From contig CM064866.1 in the NCBI GenBank assembly GCA_032719365.1, positions 72,241,028 to 72,305,027 of the forward strand: 64,000 nucleotides of DNA. The letters are read 5' to 3'. A model generated the notes under the pieces. It worked only from the letters and a program-made list of their open reading frames with translations, was not told where the DNA came from and ran no database searches. The first letter of the stretch is position 1. Each line of letters opens with the position of its first letter. Origin of the DNA: Prinsepia uniflora. Lineage: Eukaryota > Streptophyta > Magnoliopsida > Rosales > Rosaceae. Of this stretch, positions 23,611 through 36,649 are shown piece by piece. Made by a program: the position numbers and the translations under genes.

Positions 23611-26263
23611 TGTAACGCCCCAGAAATTCGAGAAATATAAAATTGTAAAATAATAAATGAAATGACGTTTTTACTCCTGTGAATAGTATGGTCGATTTGT
23701 TGACTTTTTGATTGGTAGGTCAAACGAACGTTGACCCATGACCGTGACGTAGTTCGGGATGTCACGAGTCCATACACAGGTGGCACGTCCAATTCCGACG
23801 ATCAGGGAAAAAGTTAAGATGTTCGGAAGTCCAAGGGCATTTTCGTAATTTGGACGAAAGAGGGGAAAATGTTGACTTTTTGTTTGACAACTGATTTTCA
23901 CATGATTCGAGGACCGTTGGGTAGGTCTCGATGACCTGAGTCCGTAGACAGGCGGCACGCTGAAAACGGACATCGAACGGTTGACTTACGGGTCTAGAAA
24001 GTGAAGGGCATTTTGGTAATTTTTGAACAGGAGGGCAAAATGGTAATTTTTGCACGGGTTATTGTTTGCAGCCATGGGAAACAGAGTCTGCACGCCATGC
24101 TTGGTGGTTCCGATCAGACTATTGTTTAATCCTGTTAGTGGACTGGCTGGGTGAATTGTTTATAGCCTTTGAGGCAGTGCAGTGTGGGTTGAAGCAAGGA
24201 ACATGCATGGGCACCATTGTTTAATGGTTTTGGGACCGTTGCGGGAAACAATCTTCAGTGAAATCAGGTGGATTCCCACGAGCTGCTGAGTGGCACGGTT
24301 CGATTAACTGAGTAATGGAGAGTGAGAGGAGTCATTCTGCTGAAGTGAGGGCTGAGAGCCAGAGAGAAAAACCAGAGAGAACTGAAATCGGGAAATTAGA
24401 GGGAAAATCGATTTTTAATTTGTGAGGCTAGTTGGACAAAACCAAGGATTGGTTTAGCCTTCTAGGACCATTTGGAACTCAACCACGTCGAGTTCGAAGG
24501 GAATCAAACACGGATTGGCCTAGGACTGAAGCCCCTGGTTCTGAGAATTTTCAGAGTTGAGGACGACGACTTCCAGGTGAGTGTTTGTTCAATTGGTCGT
24601 GCATTTTGGTTTGTATTGGTCCTAGTTAACTCCATGTTAAGTTAATTTGAAATTGGGATGGGAATCAGTGAGTTATGGTGATCGACCCGTTTGGTTGATC
24701 ACGGGTCGAAGGGCTGATATAGGACCTGTTAAGGGCAATTGATGACTCAGACCTTAAATTAAAATGTTAAGGAAGATGTTAGGATAAAAAACGAGGGGAA
24801 TCAAATGGGAATTAAGGGTTAATTGGCTGGGTCGAGTCGCGGGTTGAAGACCCGTTTAACAGATGAACGGGTGAAGGAGATGAAACTGTAGCTACAGTGT
24901 CAGGCGTGTGGCTTTCACGCGCAGCCACTTTGGGTGGCGCGTGAGGGCGCGTGAAGCCTCATCTCCGATCACGGTCAACTAGAGTTTTCCTCCTTTCAGT
25001 GTTTTGAGCATTTTGAGTTTAATAATCGAGTCGATCGGGGATCGTTTAGTTGGTCGGAATAGGGCCAGTTGCCTCGGGAAGCGTGTTTGGACGGTTTTCC
25101 TGAGCCGGTTTCAGTTTAAGACTTCTTGGATAAATGTAAAGGACTTGTAGTGACCCTTGTGTGTGATTGGACTGACAGGAATCGTACGGTAGTTCCGGGA
25201 CAAGGTTATACGCGCGGTTTCGCAGCAGGACTATACCGTGAGTGGGCCCGATTTCATTAAACCCTTGCATGCATATCGTTTTCACTTTTATATATATATA
25301 CATGCTGGAATCAAGTAATGGTTTTGATCATCTTGAAATTATGGTTATGGCACGATTTACGATGTTTGGGTTTGAGACCCGTCTGGTGAAATTTAAGTAT
25401 TTTTTTACACATTATATACATATATATATATATATATATATGCATGTGGATATCGATGACTATCTTTGGTAATGCACTGTATAGATCCACCCATGTGATA
25501 CTGTCTCCTCCGGATGTGGTACCCCGAAGTGGTCACAGCGTATTGCCTGCGAGGGGTCATTCTATGGAGGGACCGGACCGTAGGATGACTCAGGAGCAGG
25601 ATTGCTATGATTGGACGTCTGGGATGTTAGGCATCTGGGATGCCGTACCCGGACTGGGTTCGGGGATTGGACTCGCGATTGAGACCCCGAGTGGCACACG
25701 TAGCCTTGGGACTGTGACCTTATTGGATGTCAGGGACGTCGGACATCTGGGATGTCAGGATTGGAGTGTATAGTGCCGTGACTGTGGTTATATTTATGGT
25801 TTTATTATATGACTTGTGATACCTTATATGATTTTATGGTTTTAAATACTATGCATGCATGTTTGGAAAACGGAGGGGGTAAAAGTATATGTTTTAATTA
25901 TTAAACTGTTTTATAAACTTTGAGTTTCGGCCCACTCACCGTTAATGTTTTGGTGACCCTTCCAGGCCGTGCTACTGAGGTAGAGGAGGATCCTGAGGCG
26001 GAGGCATAGATCTACACTGCGCACCTGAACCCCTGTTGGGTAGGTTAACCCGCAGGATAACTTAGAGTCGTGCTCGGAATTTGTATTTTGGACTTTATCC
26101 CTTGTCTGACATCTTTTGAATTCGGTTTGCATGTATAACTTTATTTCGGATATTTATGCATTTGAACTTTTATTAAGGTTAAATTTGGAATGTTGGTTCG
26201 GGTGTCAGACGGGAGCATGGCACGTCCCCTTGTGGTCCCCGGGGGATCGGGGCGGGTCTGTCA
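23611..26263 (+). mobile_element. Solo LTR (2.65 kb), Tekay-like family
   Basis: Starts TGTAACGCCCC and ends GGGCGGGTCTGTCA. It is flanked by CTAAC at 23606-23610 and 26264-26268. No primer site, polypurine tract or coding region adjoins, so it is a solo LTR. It shares the overall plan of the other long LTRs here: a TGACGTAGTTCGGGA block near 23748, a GC-rich hairpin with TCACGCGC (24915) and GCGCGTGA (24937), inverted arms, and GACGTCTGGGATGT-type repeats near 25610-25765. Confidence 0.95.
25236..25941. repeat. LTR inverted-arm cassette with a compensatory G:C pair
   Basis: CCGTGAGTGGGC (25236-25247) and GCCCACTCACCG (25930-25941). The ten bases GTGAGTGGGC and GCCCACTCAC pair perfectly. Where other families have an A:T pair (GTGAGTGGAC/GTCCACTCAC) this family has G:C on both sides. 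GCATGCATAT (25268) and ATGCATGCATG (25852) lie inside. Confidence 0.85.
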
Positions 26264-26268
26264 CTAAC

Positions 26269-29200
26269 CATCATAATAATTAGCCAAACAATAAAATTGA
26301 CCATTTTTCTTCTAAAATACTTTTAAACTTAAAATTTGATTTTTTTTTATAAAAAAAGATTATATCGAAGATTATGAAAATATTACTCTTATTTATAATA
26401 TATATTTTTTTCACTTATTCATTTTAAGAGTAATATGAGTATCTAAGCCAATTTAAAACAAGATAATTAAAAACAATAATTATTCAAAAATATTATTAAA
26501 TTTAAAAATGTTTTGTCATCCGATATTAAATAATTTGATTAATTGTGTATCGTTTAGGGTTTCATTATTAGATTTTGGGCATAAAATCCAAGAATTAAAC
26601 TCTACGTTGTACGATTTTTCATTACCATCTCATCTCTTCCCAAAAATTTTCTATATCCTGCCGTTGAACCACAGACAATACGAACTTCACTTTTTATTTC
26701 ATAGAAAAAAAATTCAATTATAATTAAATATAATATATATTTTTGATACATATATAAAATGGAAAATTGATGGGGCATACGGGTGTTCATGAAAAAATGG
26801 AAAATATTGATAGGCTGCAGGCTGCTTTTTCTCTGGTCTCTAGAAGCATAAAGTATGGCAAATCTAATTTCGAAATTAAAAAGAAGAGTAGTGAAAGCTA
26901 CGTATTGAAATTTATATGTCCGTACCCATACATTCATCCTTTGTTATTTGTTTCTTGGAACTTAATTGGAAGATGATGAAGTTCCATTTATCAAGTGATT
27001 TTATTTATTTTGAATTGCTCCGTACAAATTAATTGCACCACACAAACATAGTCGCTATTGTACGTCTTCCTAAACTATTCCTATGTGTGTACGTACGCGT
27101 GTCCTGCATGCTCCCACCACCGGAAAACCAAATAAACAATTAAAAGCACCGCGACTGAGTCTTCTGTTGTGAATTCGTTGACTACACGTGTTCACACTTA
27201 TTCAATATATATATATATATATATATGTGAAAACAATTCATCCGTAATGACTTCAGGCATATGTATGCATATACGTCATAAATATAAATATGGGGAATAT
27301 TAATGAATTCAATCATTAAACAAAAACAAAAAACAAAAAACAAAAAGAGATAACAATAATGGACATGGGCGATATTAATTACAAGTAACAACTAGTTTGA
27401 AAAAGTAAAAAATGATCGACTGCATCTCTTCCTTAATTACCAAAAGAAATAAAATAAAGAGAGCCCCAAGGCTTGCTACGTAATTAATTGCCCAAATATC
27501 CAGCGGTAGTATTCCGTCTTACATTCATCGATTGCGCGCATGTATACATGCATGCAATATTTCAAAAAGAAAGCGGCTTGTTAAAGAGAGACAAAATGAA
27601 TGCGAAATTTTTAAATTAATTAATAAAAAAATTAATATCAAAGGAAATAAAATAGGATATTTTATGTAAACAAGTATACAAAACAATAGATGAGGAAAGT
27701 AAACAAGGAATGACACAACACAGAAGACAGTCAGCTAGGAATTTATCAAATGACTATTTCTAAATAAATAAATAAATTGAAATTCATCTATTTTATCACA
27801 AGAAATCCCCTATTAATTTAGTCCAAATCTAAAATTCTTCATTTAAATTTTTATACAACCAATCAAATTTACATTTGGAAGCCTAAATTCAAATCAAAAT
27901 TTGAATCCATGCCTATCCAAAGAGGCCCTAATAGTAATTGACAACATCGTACATTCGCATATGCAAGTAATATTTTTTTTAAAAAAATGATCGGCTAATT
28001 GTTAATAAATAGCTAGCTAGGTAGGCTAGCTGGACATGGTACTTGTCTGAGGAAGAAACGACAAGATACCAAGGCAGCACATGAAGACAAACGGAGGTGA
28101 CGGAGGTGGAAGTGTGGAACCGTGGAACGGCTCTTGGGGATGGATGACCAGCTCAGGGGTGGAGGGTGGCTTCCACACGGCGGCAGTGGGTCCCCCAGGT
28201 AATGCTTTGTTTCAAAGAGAATACGAGGCAGTTTAGGCTAGGTTTGACCAAGCTGCAGGCTCTCTCCTCTTTTGTTCTCTTCATGTCAATGTTGTCTCAC
28301 CTACTCAACCAAGAACGCAGCTAAAGTATAATATCGTTATTAAAAAGCGCGTCTTAAAAAGTACAAAACGCAGCGTTTAGCTTTAGCTGAGCCTGAGGCT
28401 TGCAGTACAATTCACGTACAATAACTACAGGCACCGTGTGACTCTGCGTGAGTCAATTATCCAACCCATTCAACACGTACGTACTGATAATAGGAGGCTG
28501 CACCTTAATCGATCAAGTGGTTCTGTTGACCATATGCCACTTGCTTTGACTTTTCTTTTCGCAGTCTAAGTCTTTAGTACAATTGATCCATCAACTACAA
28601 TACATGCAATGGTTGCCCGTGTCTCGGTACTGTTTACATTTTCTTAAGGCTGTTACCTAAGTAGAATCTAACAACTAATAACGGCGTTGTCTAACAATGA
28701 GTTTGAGGATCCAGGGAGCTACCATGTATTCTCTTCCAACTTCCAAAATATTTGACACGAGAAAAAAAATAACACGTGAAGTATAAGGATTACTTACGGT
28801 TTCTTTTGAGGGGATAATGTTTTTCTTTAATGTAATTTAAATTATAAAAAAATAATTCGAATGTAAGTATATAATATATAGAAGTATATATGTTTTAAGT
28901 AATGTGATTATGTCTTCGTGTCTAAAAATTATGTACTTTCGTAAAAAAAAAAAACATTTTAGTTAATTACAACTTGGTACATGGAAGCTTATCTTATACA
29001 AGAAACTTGTGTGCTATTTGACAATTGAACCTAGAAGGCCTTCTCGTACAATATGTTTCCTTGCATGCGATCATATACTATTTTAGTTTAGGGCTTGGTT
29101 TTGAGCTAGAAACATTGTTCATTAGTTAAAAAATATTCCTAAACTTTGTTCACATAGCTGTGTGATTCCCTTCTTTATATAAGAATATTAGAGAGTGGGA

Positions 29201-29990
29201 TTACATTACATAAACTAGATTTGGGCATCTGTTAATGTGTGTGCTAATTAATTTTTTATTAAAAATTAAAAATTAAAAAAGAGAAATAATATTAATTCTT
29301 ATTTTTTTAAATAAATAAGAATTACTATCTTTACCCATTATTTTTTTTTACCTCTACTCCTCTCATTAACCTTTATTATTATTTTTAATTTATAAATTTA
29401 TTATTTACTTTTACTATTATATCTATAATTATTAAATTATTTGAAGTATATTTTGTTAGAATTTTTTTTGTGAAACTTTTGTATCCTTTAAGATTTATAA
29501 TAATATATCAAATTCTTACTTCGATAAGAATTGAATTTGAGACCTCTTATTATATAAATGGGTGAATAATCCTATTATGTTACAAAAGAAATGTCGTACT
29601 GTTTAATTCCGTAATGGCCAATCGAAACCACATGTCCCTGTTGTGGAACTTGAAACGTTGAGCCAGCTCAACAACTTTCAGGCAAAGGCAGGTGTGCAAA
29701 AGCCTAAAGGGGAAGAAAATTGTTTCTCCAAACCGCCTTTCTAATTTATTTGTATATTTTTCAAAACACACACAACTAATTGACAACAAAATTTTCCAAT
29801 AGAAAAAAAAAAAAAAAAAAAAAAAAAAGTTCAAACAACTTTTGTAAGAAGTTGGAACCTTCCTCAACTGACTACCCAACAACCCAACGCCACCAACTCT
29901 TATAATAACACCCCCTAATACCTCTTCGGACTCTCAACTTCACAACAATCTCCTCCTCCAGTTCTTTTAGGAAAAAAGAAAGAAATAACA
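26269..29990. other. Intergenic region, AT-rich, no gene seen
   Basis: About 3.7 kb with no coding frame I can support. It holds a (TA)n run near 27206-27226, several A/T homopolymers including a long A run at 29803-29828, and a short GC-richer stretch at 28070-28200 that has no recognisable protein. The right-hand part is the upstream region of the b561/DOMON gene. Confidence 0.6.
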
Positions 29991-29992
29991 CC

Positions 29993-30000
29993 TATATATA
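29993..30000 (+). promoter_or_regulatory. TATA box of the b561/DOMON gene
   Basis: TATATATA lies 116 bp before the ATG. Transcription starting about 30 bp downstream would give a 5' leader of roughly 85 nt. Upstream (29940-29965) is a CT-rich stretch typical of plant core promoters. Confidence 0.6.
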
Positions 30001-30115
30001 CACTCCGTCTTGGTTTGTTTCCAACACCCCAATTGATCATTGATTTTCTAATTTTTGTTTTCCGAAACAAAAACCCAATTCGGAATTTCAAGGTAGCGCT
30101 TCATCAAGATCAACC

Positions 30116-31832
30116 ATGGCTGCCATGTTGAGGCTTGTCGCAGCCTTGTCTCTGTTGCTGTCTCTGTCTCTGCCATCTTCCTACGCCCAAACCTGCGGAA
30201 ACTACCAGTTCTCCGCAAACCAGGTCTTCAGCTCCTGCAGCGACCTCCCCCACCTCAACTCTTTCCTCCATTGGACCTTTGAACCGTCAACGGGGAAGTT
30301 TCAGATGGCGTTCAGGCAAACCGGTGTCTCATCCTCCAGCTGGGTCGCGTGGGCCATCAACCCTAACCTCAACAGCGCATCGGCGGCTATGCCCGGCGCA
30401 CAAGCTCTCGTTGCTTACCAACAATCTAGTGGGTCCCCTAGGGTGTACACGTCACCCATCGGTCCAAGCTACTCCACCAGTTTGGCCGAGGGCAATCTCA
30501 CTTACGAAGTCACGGATTTGTCGGCCCAGTATTTGAACAACGATCAGATGGTCATCTTCGCGACCTGGGCGCTTCCCACCAATTCAACTACTATTCTTCA
30601 GGTTTGGCAACAGGGCCCACTTACAAGCAACGCCCCCGCCGTTCACGGCAGCTCCGCCGCCAATCTCAATGCCAAGGGGACTTTGAATTTGCTTTCCGGC
30701 CAGACAGCATCCACCGGTGGAGGCAGCTCAACCATTAGAAAGAGAAACGTAAGTATTCAATTCCCTCTCTTCCAATTGGTTTCTGTTCATTAATATGTCG
30801 TGGGGTTTACTTATCAAATTTAACCCAAGTTTTGTTTTTCTTTGTGATTTGGTGGGTTTTCTCTGTTTTGACTCTGTTTTCCCTGTTCTTTGGTCTGTCA
30901 TGAATTGTTTTATTGATATGAATAAAGAAATATAAGTTATACTAATGAATCTATGCAAGTCTTTGCTAACATATAATTTGTAAATCTATTAGAAAACCCC
31001 TTATAAATAAATAAGTTCATGGTAAATTTATTTTTGACAATTTGAGAATCTATTTTCTTGTTTGAAGACTTTGTCAATTGCCCGCCACCTAAAGGGTATT
31101 GAGTTTTGTTGTTGCTCACGAGTCAACCCTAACTTGTTTCATGTGTGATTTTGAAACAATTTACAGATCCATGCAGTGCTGAATGTGGTGAGTTGGGGTA
31201 TCTTGTTGCCTTTTGGTGCTATGGTAGCTAGATACTTGAAAACATTCAAATCAGCAGACCCTGCATGGTTTTACCTTCACGCCGCTTGCCAAACCTCCGC
31301 ATACGCCGTCGGTGTTGCCGGATGGGCCACCGGTCTTAAACTCGGCAGCGATTCTAAGACCTTCGAATATGACACACACAGAAACATTGGCATCACCCTC
31401 TTCTGCCTCGGAACACTGCAGGTAAACAATTCTCCGCACTTGTCATTTGATTTTTTATTTGTTGTGGCATATATATTTATTTTATATATATATATATATA
31501 TATGTACTAAATGAAAGCTCTGAATTTTGATGTAGGTTTTTGCTTTGCTTCTGAGACCCAACAAGGACCACAAGTTCAGACTCTATTGGAACATTTACCA
31601 CCACGCTACCGGTTATGCTGTTATCATCCTCAGCATCGTCAACATTTTTGAAGGGTTCGACATCTTGAAGCCTAACAAGAACTGGAAGAATGCATACATT
31701 GGTGTCATCATTGCCTTGGCTGTCCAAGCTGCACTGTTGGAAGCCTACACTTGGTATGTTGTGCTCAAGAGGAAGAGATCAGAAAAGGCACCCCGCACCG
31801 CCGCGAATGGCGCCAACGGCTACGGTGCTTAG
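30116..31832 (+). CDS. Cytochrome b561 and DOMON domain-containing protein
   Basis: Exons 30116-30748, 31167-31421 and 31536-31832, introns GT-AG in phase 0, give a 394-residue protein, the usual family length. Residues 1-24 are a signal peptide (Leu/Ser-rich, cleaved near SSYAQ). The DOMON domain spans about 45-165; M92 (AMPGAQ) and H177 (AVHGSS) match the haem ligand positions known from the AIR12 relatives. The b561 core (about 213-380) is strongly hydrophobic and has four conserved His: H213 (IHAVLN), H249 (WFYLHAA), H282 (THRNIG) and H318 (IYHHATGY). The family is thought to move electrons from cytosolic ascorbate across the membrane to the apoplast. The ATG context (CAACCATGG) is good. 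No defect was seen. The individual paralogue cannot be assigned. Confidence 0.95.
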
Positions 31833-32514
31833 AGAGAGAGAGAGAGATGAGATCACAGGGAGGAAATGCAAGGCGTTGGGAATAGTTTTGTCAGAGGGAG
31901 GAAATGGTTCTCTTTTGAGTTTCTTCCTCCTCTTTCCGTCTGCATTTATGGTGTTGTTTGTTGTACTCGCACCCATTTGTATATTAATGGCACGAGTGAG
32001 TGTTCAGGTTAGAGATTATTCTTTTGTGTTAGACATGCTACCTAAAACCTAGAGAGATTTCATATACTTGTTATTTACTCTTTTTGGCGTAGAATTTTCT
32101 GCTGCTATATATTCATATTTCCATCTCTTTTCATTCATTTATTATATTCAGCTCTCTCATGTATTTTTACCTGAGTCCAGGATTCTCAATGATCACTTTA
32201 ATCAGCTTGCACTCCTTGCAATATTGAACAAGACATACATTACACATGAAAACCCTTAAAACACACTCCATTTTTAGGGTGTAGAACAATCCAGAGCGAA
32301 TTGAAGCATCTTATTCGCACGCGAAACTATGAACTAGCTAGCACACGCACATGTTAAATTATGGCGAGGTCATTTGAAGATCCCAATATAATTAAATGAG
32401 GAACCCAATTTTGCGCTTCATAGAGAAAGTGCAGCTCTTGATCAAAAAGAAAAAAAGAAAAAAAAAAAGAGAAAGTGCAGCTTCGTACATTTGATATAAG
32501 TGACAGAAACTGTC
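31833..32514. other. Interval between convergent genes; 3' UTRs
   Basis: Begins with a (GA)n tract right after the stop (31831-31847). The following 250 bp is probably the 3' UTR of the b561/DOMON gene. An A-rich run at 32448-32470 precedes the end of the phosphatase gene on the other strand. No additional coding sequence is seen. Confidence 0.55.
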
Positions 32515-35137
32515 TCATTCGGATTCTTGCAGAGCTGCAAGAAATAGGTCCTTCAGAAGAGGGTTTGATGCTGCGACTCTTTGGGCCGTGATGTCAAATT
32601 CTTTACCAGATCTGATGTGAAAAATTACAACAAATTTCTTAACATGAGTAAAATCTTCTACCTTCCAAAATTGCACGCTTCAAGGAAAACTACTGACATT
32701 TTCAAAGCAAAATAATTTGTAAATGAAGACAAATTTTACTTACGGATCATACAAAGCTCCGCCAGCTTCTGTAACAATCACAGCACCACCTGCTACATCC
32801 CTGAAGTACAGGAAAAGCCAATGTCAGACACTTACCGGCTACCACTGAAGTTAAGTTAACGGGCATAATAGAAGATCATACCAAGGACCCCCGAAGCCGA
32901 TTTCACATAATAGATCAAGCCTTCCGCAGGCAATTCCACAAAGGTTCAATGCACAGGAGCCATTCATCCGAATAGACCTCACCTGCTCAGAAGAGAAACT
33001 GATGTAAATCCAGGATTCAGACGCAACTAAAGATCACCACTGGCAAGTTATGCACCACCTTATAGAGTAGCCTATTTATTCTGTTTGTGGTAGCATCCAC
33101 TGTTAATTTATCACGCTTTATTCCAGCCTGCTCTTCAAGTAAAACAATTATGATCAATGTCGAGGATAAAGAGGTAACATTTATCATGTGTGTTACCATT
33201 CCTTATTAAATGAAGAATGAAGATAATTAATCAAAAAGCAAGCTATGAATATAAAATGCATTCCAAATTATCTGCTTTCATACAAATTCAGGTGATATTA
33301 CGCAGAGGCATATCAAAGTATTCTTCTCCAGGTGTATTAACTAGTCTTTGATACAAGAAAAGAGCATCTAATGAATTGTTAATCTCTAGCTAATATTTCC
33401 ACCTTTATGACAACATATACATGAATAATGTAGGCATTTCTGTTCCTTGTATTGTTACTAAATTTCTAACTTAAACTTATGAGCACGTAAGGTAGGTGGA
33501 AAACAAAAAGAACCAACCAACTTAGGAGGTAAATACAATGATACACTATTATCCATTAATCCGTCAACCTTATACCTCAGTTGCAAGGAGACACTTCACA
33601 AGTTCTGTCTGAGATGATACTGCAGTATTTCAAAACATAAGCATGCAGGTCTTAGAGATTAAAATGGGAGCATTTGTAATCATCAACAAACAAATAACCT
33701 TGACGATTAAGAATGGAGAAGTCACCTTTTATAGGTTTTCCATTAAGAAATGCTCCTCCTCCACGTATGCCAGTAAAAAGCTAAAAATAAAAACCCGAAG
33801 TTATTACTCTTTTGCCAAAGCATAAATCACATGTTTCAGCTCTCAAGTTACTCACTATAAGATTTATGTTCTGATCATGCATAACTCCATACCTCCAATA
33901 GAATAAGAGTTATGGTTAACCAGTTGAGTTTAACATTAGTGCAGATAAGAAACCTAACCTCATCAATAATTGGATTGTAAACAACACCAATTGTAGGAAC
34001 CTTTCCAATTGTAAAACCAATCGACACACAGACAAAGGGGAACCTACAATCAACATTGTTATGACAAATGAGAATCAATCAGTGTAAAGACAAGAAGCAA
34101 TCATCAACAACACAAGAAACAGTCATGTAGAACACAAGAAGTGAATTTACCCATGCACAAAGTTAGTGGTTCCATCCACGGGATCAACAAGCCATGTGGG
34201 TTCATCTGTCAAATCCGTTACACCACAAGCAGCAGTAGTTTCTTCCCCAATGAACTAAAATTCACAACGAATAAATAAATTTAAAAAGGAGCGCACAGAA
34301 CTACACTTGGGAGATAAAATGTTCTTCTAACCACCAATGAGAAACATTTTTTATACAAATAGTAGAATAGATGGGATGGAGGAGCATTAACCTTATGTGT
34401 GGGGTAGATTTTCTTGAGATGATTAAATATGAGATCTTCGCATGCCTTATCAGTTTCTGTGACCAGATCCACCTGCACTCCACAACACATATGGAAGGAT
34501 TAAAAGAAAAACTGTTGTTTTAATATAAAAGTCTCAGTTTGCTACATCTTGTCACATAGCACTTAGCCATCTCAAACCACATGACATGAGATAAGTTTCT
34601 CCGTTCAAAATTTTACTTCAACATTCATGATCAAATCTATAATTTACATACAGATTATAAACTCATTGCAGCATTTGGCTATTCAATTCAATTCTAAATC
34701 TTTCACTTAAGACAATGAAATTGTGATTGAATCTGCCATTCAGTTCTAAAATCCAAATTGCCCAAACAAGTAAACGGCCTTTTGATCAACAATTAGAAGA
34801 AAATAAATTAATTTATAATACCAGGCCTTTATGCTCCACTTGTTTGGTTTCATAGAACCCTTTTCGAATTATCTGCAATGAATCATACACATACACATAT
34901 GACCAGATTTTAGTTAAACACCTGCCAAGTGAAAAATGAGATAAAACCAAAAATTTATCAAAAAAGACTCGAGCTTTGGTGGGACTGACCTCTCCAGCTT
35001 TCTTGGCCGCATCAACTGCGGAGGCGAGGAGCTGAGGAATCGAATCTGCAACAAATTGGAGCATACGAATTCTTCTACAAATTAATTAAAAAAAATGAAG
35101 AGAAAGAGATTGATGGGTTCGTACCATTTTGAGCCAT
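32515..35137 (-). CDS. VTC4: Inositol monophosphatase / L-galactose-1-phosphate phosphatase
   Basis: Twelve exons: 35137-35125, 35045-34990, 34872-34822, 34472-34392, 34254-34151, 34043-33959, 33780-33726, 33619-33576, 33127-33059, 32982-32882, 32800-32744, 32611-32515. All junctions are GT-AG and in phase, giving 270 residues, the normal length. Metal ligands are visible: E71 (IGEE), D91 and D94 (in WLVDPVDGTTNF, the family's first signature), and D221 (in WDVAGGAVIVTEAGG, the second signature). The plant enzyme dephosphorylates L-galactose 1-phosphate in ascorbate synthesis and also myo-inositol phosphates, in the cytosol, with Mg2+. Conservative changes from the usual plant sequence (PVDG for PLDG, MNGSCAL for MSGSCAL) do not touch ligands. 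The start at 35137 was chosen because the in-frame extension upstream begins with TTG and lies at or above the likely transcription start. Confidence 0.95.
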
Positions 35138-35305
35138 TTTTTTCTGTGCAGTGAGATTGTGTGATAGAGACGGAAATGCACGGTTTAATAGGAAGAGATT
35201 TTGTTGAGGGAAGACGATGGGTTGGAGCTCTGCGTGCGAAGTTTCACGTAGCACATGAAGCAGAGCCAAGGGTCTGAGAGTGATAATCAAATAATTAAAT
35301 GAATA

Positions 35306-35313
35306 TATTTATA
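35306..35313 (-). promoter_or_regulatory. TATA box of the phosphatase gene
   Basis: The minus strand reads TATAAATA, about 170 bp upstream of the ATG at 35137. Initiation 25-30 bp downstream would fall near 35280 and give a leader of about 140 nt. Confidence 0.5.
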
Positions 35314-36039
35314 GGCTATTCTTTTACGGCATCTCCCTCAAAAGTATATGCCCCTGTGCCTGTGATTGCTTTTCTATTCACTGCTGCACTTCGCACATAT
35401 TCCTTCCTCGTAATTTCTCGGTGTTGCATTTTCCTAATAACAATTCGAAAGGATTATTTGTTTTTTTATTTCTGGATGGAATTATTTTGGTAAAAAAGAA
35501 ATATAATATATATTATCAATCTAACCCAAAAGATTCGAAGAAAAGATTCGAACTTCAAATCTTTCACTTGATATGTGATAAAAAAACATCACTAAATTAT
35601 AATATCAAATGAAATACTTAATTTTTCAAAGACACAAGTGAGATATTTAATTTTTCTTCCCCGATTAATTCAGCTTTTACTTTCAATTTTATTCATTTCA
35701 CAAAGTTACTATTTGGATGGTTCTTCACGTGAGAGGTTATTATAGTCATATTCCCTAGGGGTAGATGCATGGAATATGCGAATATGCTGTGTAAGCTATT
35801 GCTATTCGTTGTTCGCTCCTGATTCATCCAAAATTGGAATTCGGAACAAATCCAAATTCCATAAAGATTTGAGGAACCCAATGCCCCAACCGTACTAATT
35901 TTAAAATGACACATCTATCCTCGAATATCACCTGAGAAAGCGGTTCTTTACAGCTCTCTTCTTTCCCGTCCTGAGCATAGTTTAGCATGAAAGTAATACT
36001 AGAATAGTATTAATCAATTTTAATTGCTACGATGTATTA
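35314..36039. other. Intergenic DNA upstream of the phosphatase gene
   Basis: AT-rich, without a coding frame. The target-site copy TTCAA (36040-36044) of the large gag-only element closes this stretch. The former right-hand neighbour resumes at 58999. Confidence 0.55.
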
Positions 36040-36044
36040 TTCAA

Positions 36045-36542
36045 TGTGGAGTCATAAATTATCGGAATATTCAGGAGCCGCTATGTGGCCAACAATTCTC
36101 ATAATGCCTATATTACCTTGGTAAAATTGACATCGATATGTAACGGTCTCCGTATTAATTTAATATATTTACCAGCTAAATATATTAATTAATCAGATCA
36201 ATGCCGATAATAAATAATTTTCCAGCGAATTATTTATCCATTAATAAATAAGTGATTACACTCGGTACAATCACTTATTTAATATTTTCCCCTTCAACCA
36301 ATCAGACGCTCCGGTGACCCTCAAGACTTCACTATAAATAGAAGACCACATTTCACTTCTAGAGGTAATCAAAAACTCCTGCAAACACTCTGTCGGTTTA
36401 TTCTCTCAGAAAACTGACTTAAGCATCGGAGTGTTTACGGTTAAACCCCCCCCGGATTCAACCTTAATCCCGTTTGATTTTCGTTCTTGTGTGTAGGGAT
36501 CGAGAAGGAATTTCACAGAGCCGGACGATTTCTGCATCAACA
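36045..36542 (+). repeat. 5' LTR of the gag-only element (498 bp)
   Basis: A TATA box, TATAAATA, is at 36333-36340. About 60 bp before it is a perfect 12-bp stem-loop: AAATAAGTGATT (36246-36257) and AATCACTTATTT (36269-36280). Both are kept in the 3' LTR. Confidence 0.93.
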
Positions 36543-36544
36543 AC

Positions 36545-36563
36545 TGGTGCTTTCATTGAGAGC
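36545..36563 (+). other. Primer-binding site of the gag-only element
   Basis: TGGTGCTTTCATTGAGAGC begins two bases after the LTR end. The leading TGG fits a tRNA CCA end; the tRNA is not assigned. Confidence 0.7.
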
Positions 36564-36649
36564 CGATTTGAGAAATACTCAAAGCGTGCTCTCTAGTTTT
36601 TCCTTGAAAAAACTCAATCATCATACTTTCGATACTTATCAATCCTCAC

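Noticed and set aside
28070..28200. GC-richer stretch as a possible small gene
   Set aside because: No sustained frame or splice-consistent exon could be read.
35138..35290. N-terminal extension (possible transit peptide) of the phosphatase
   Set aside because: The in-frame upstream start is TTG, not ATG, and it lies at or above the likely transcription start.
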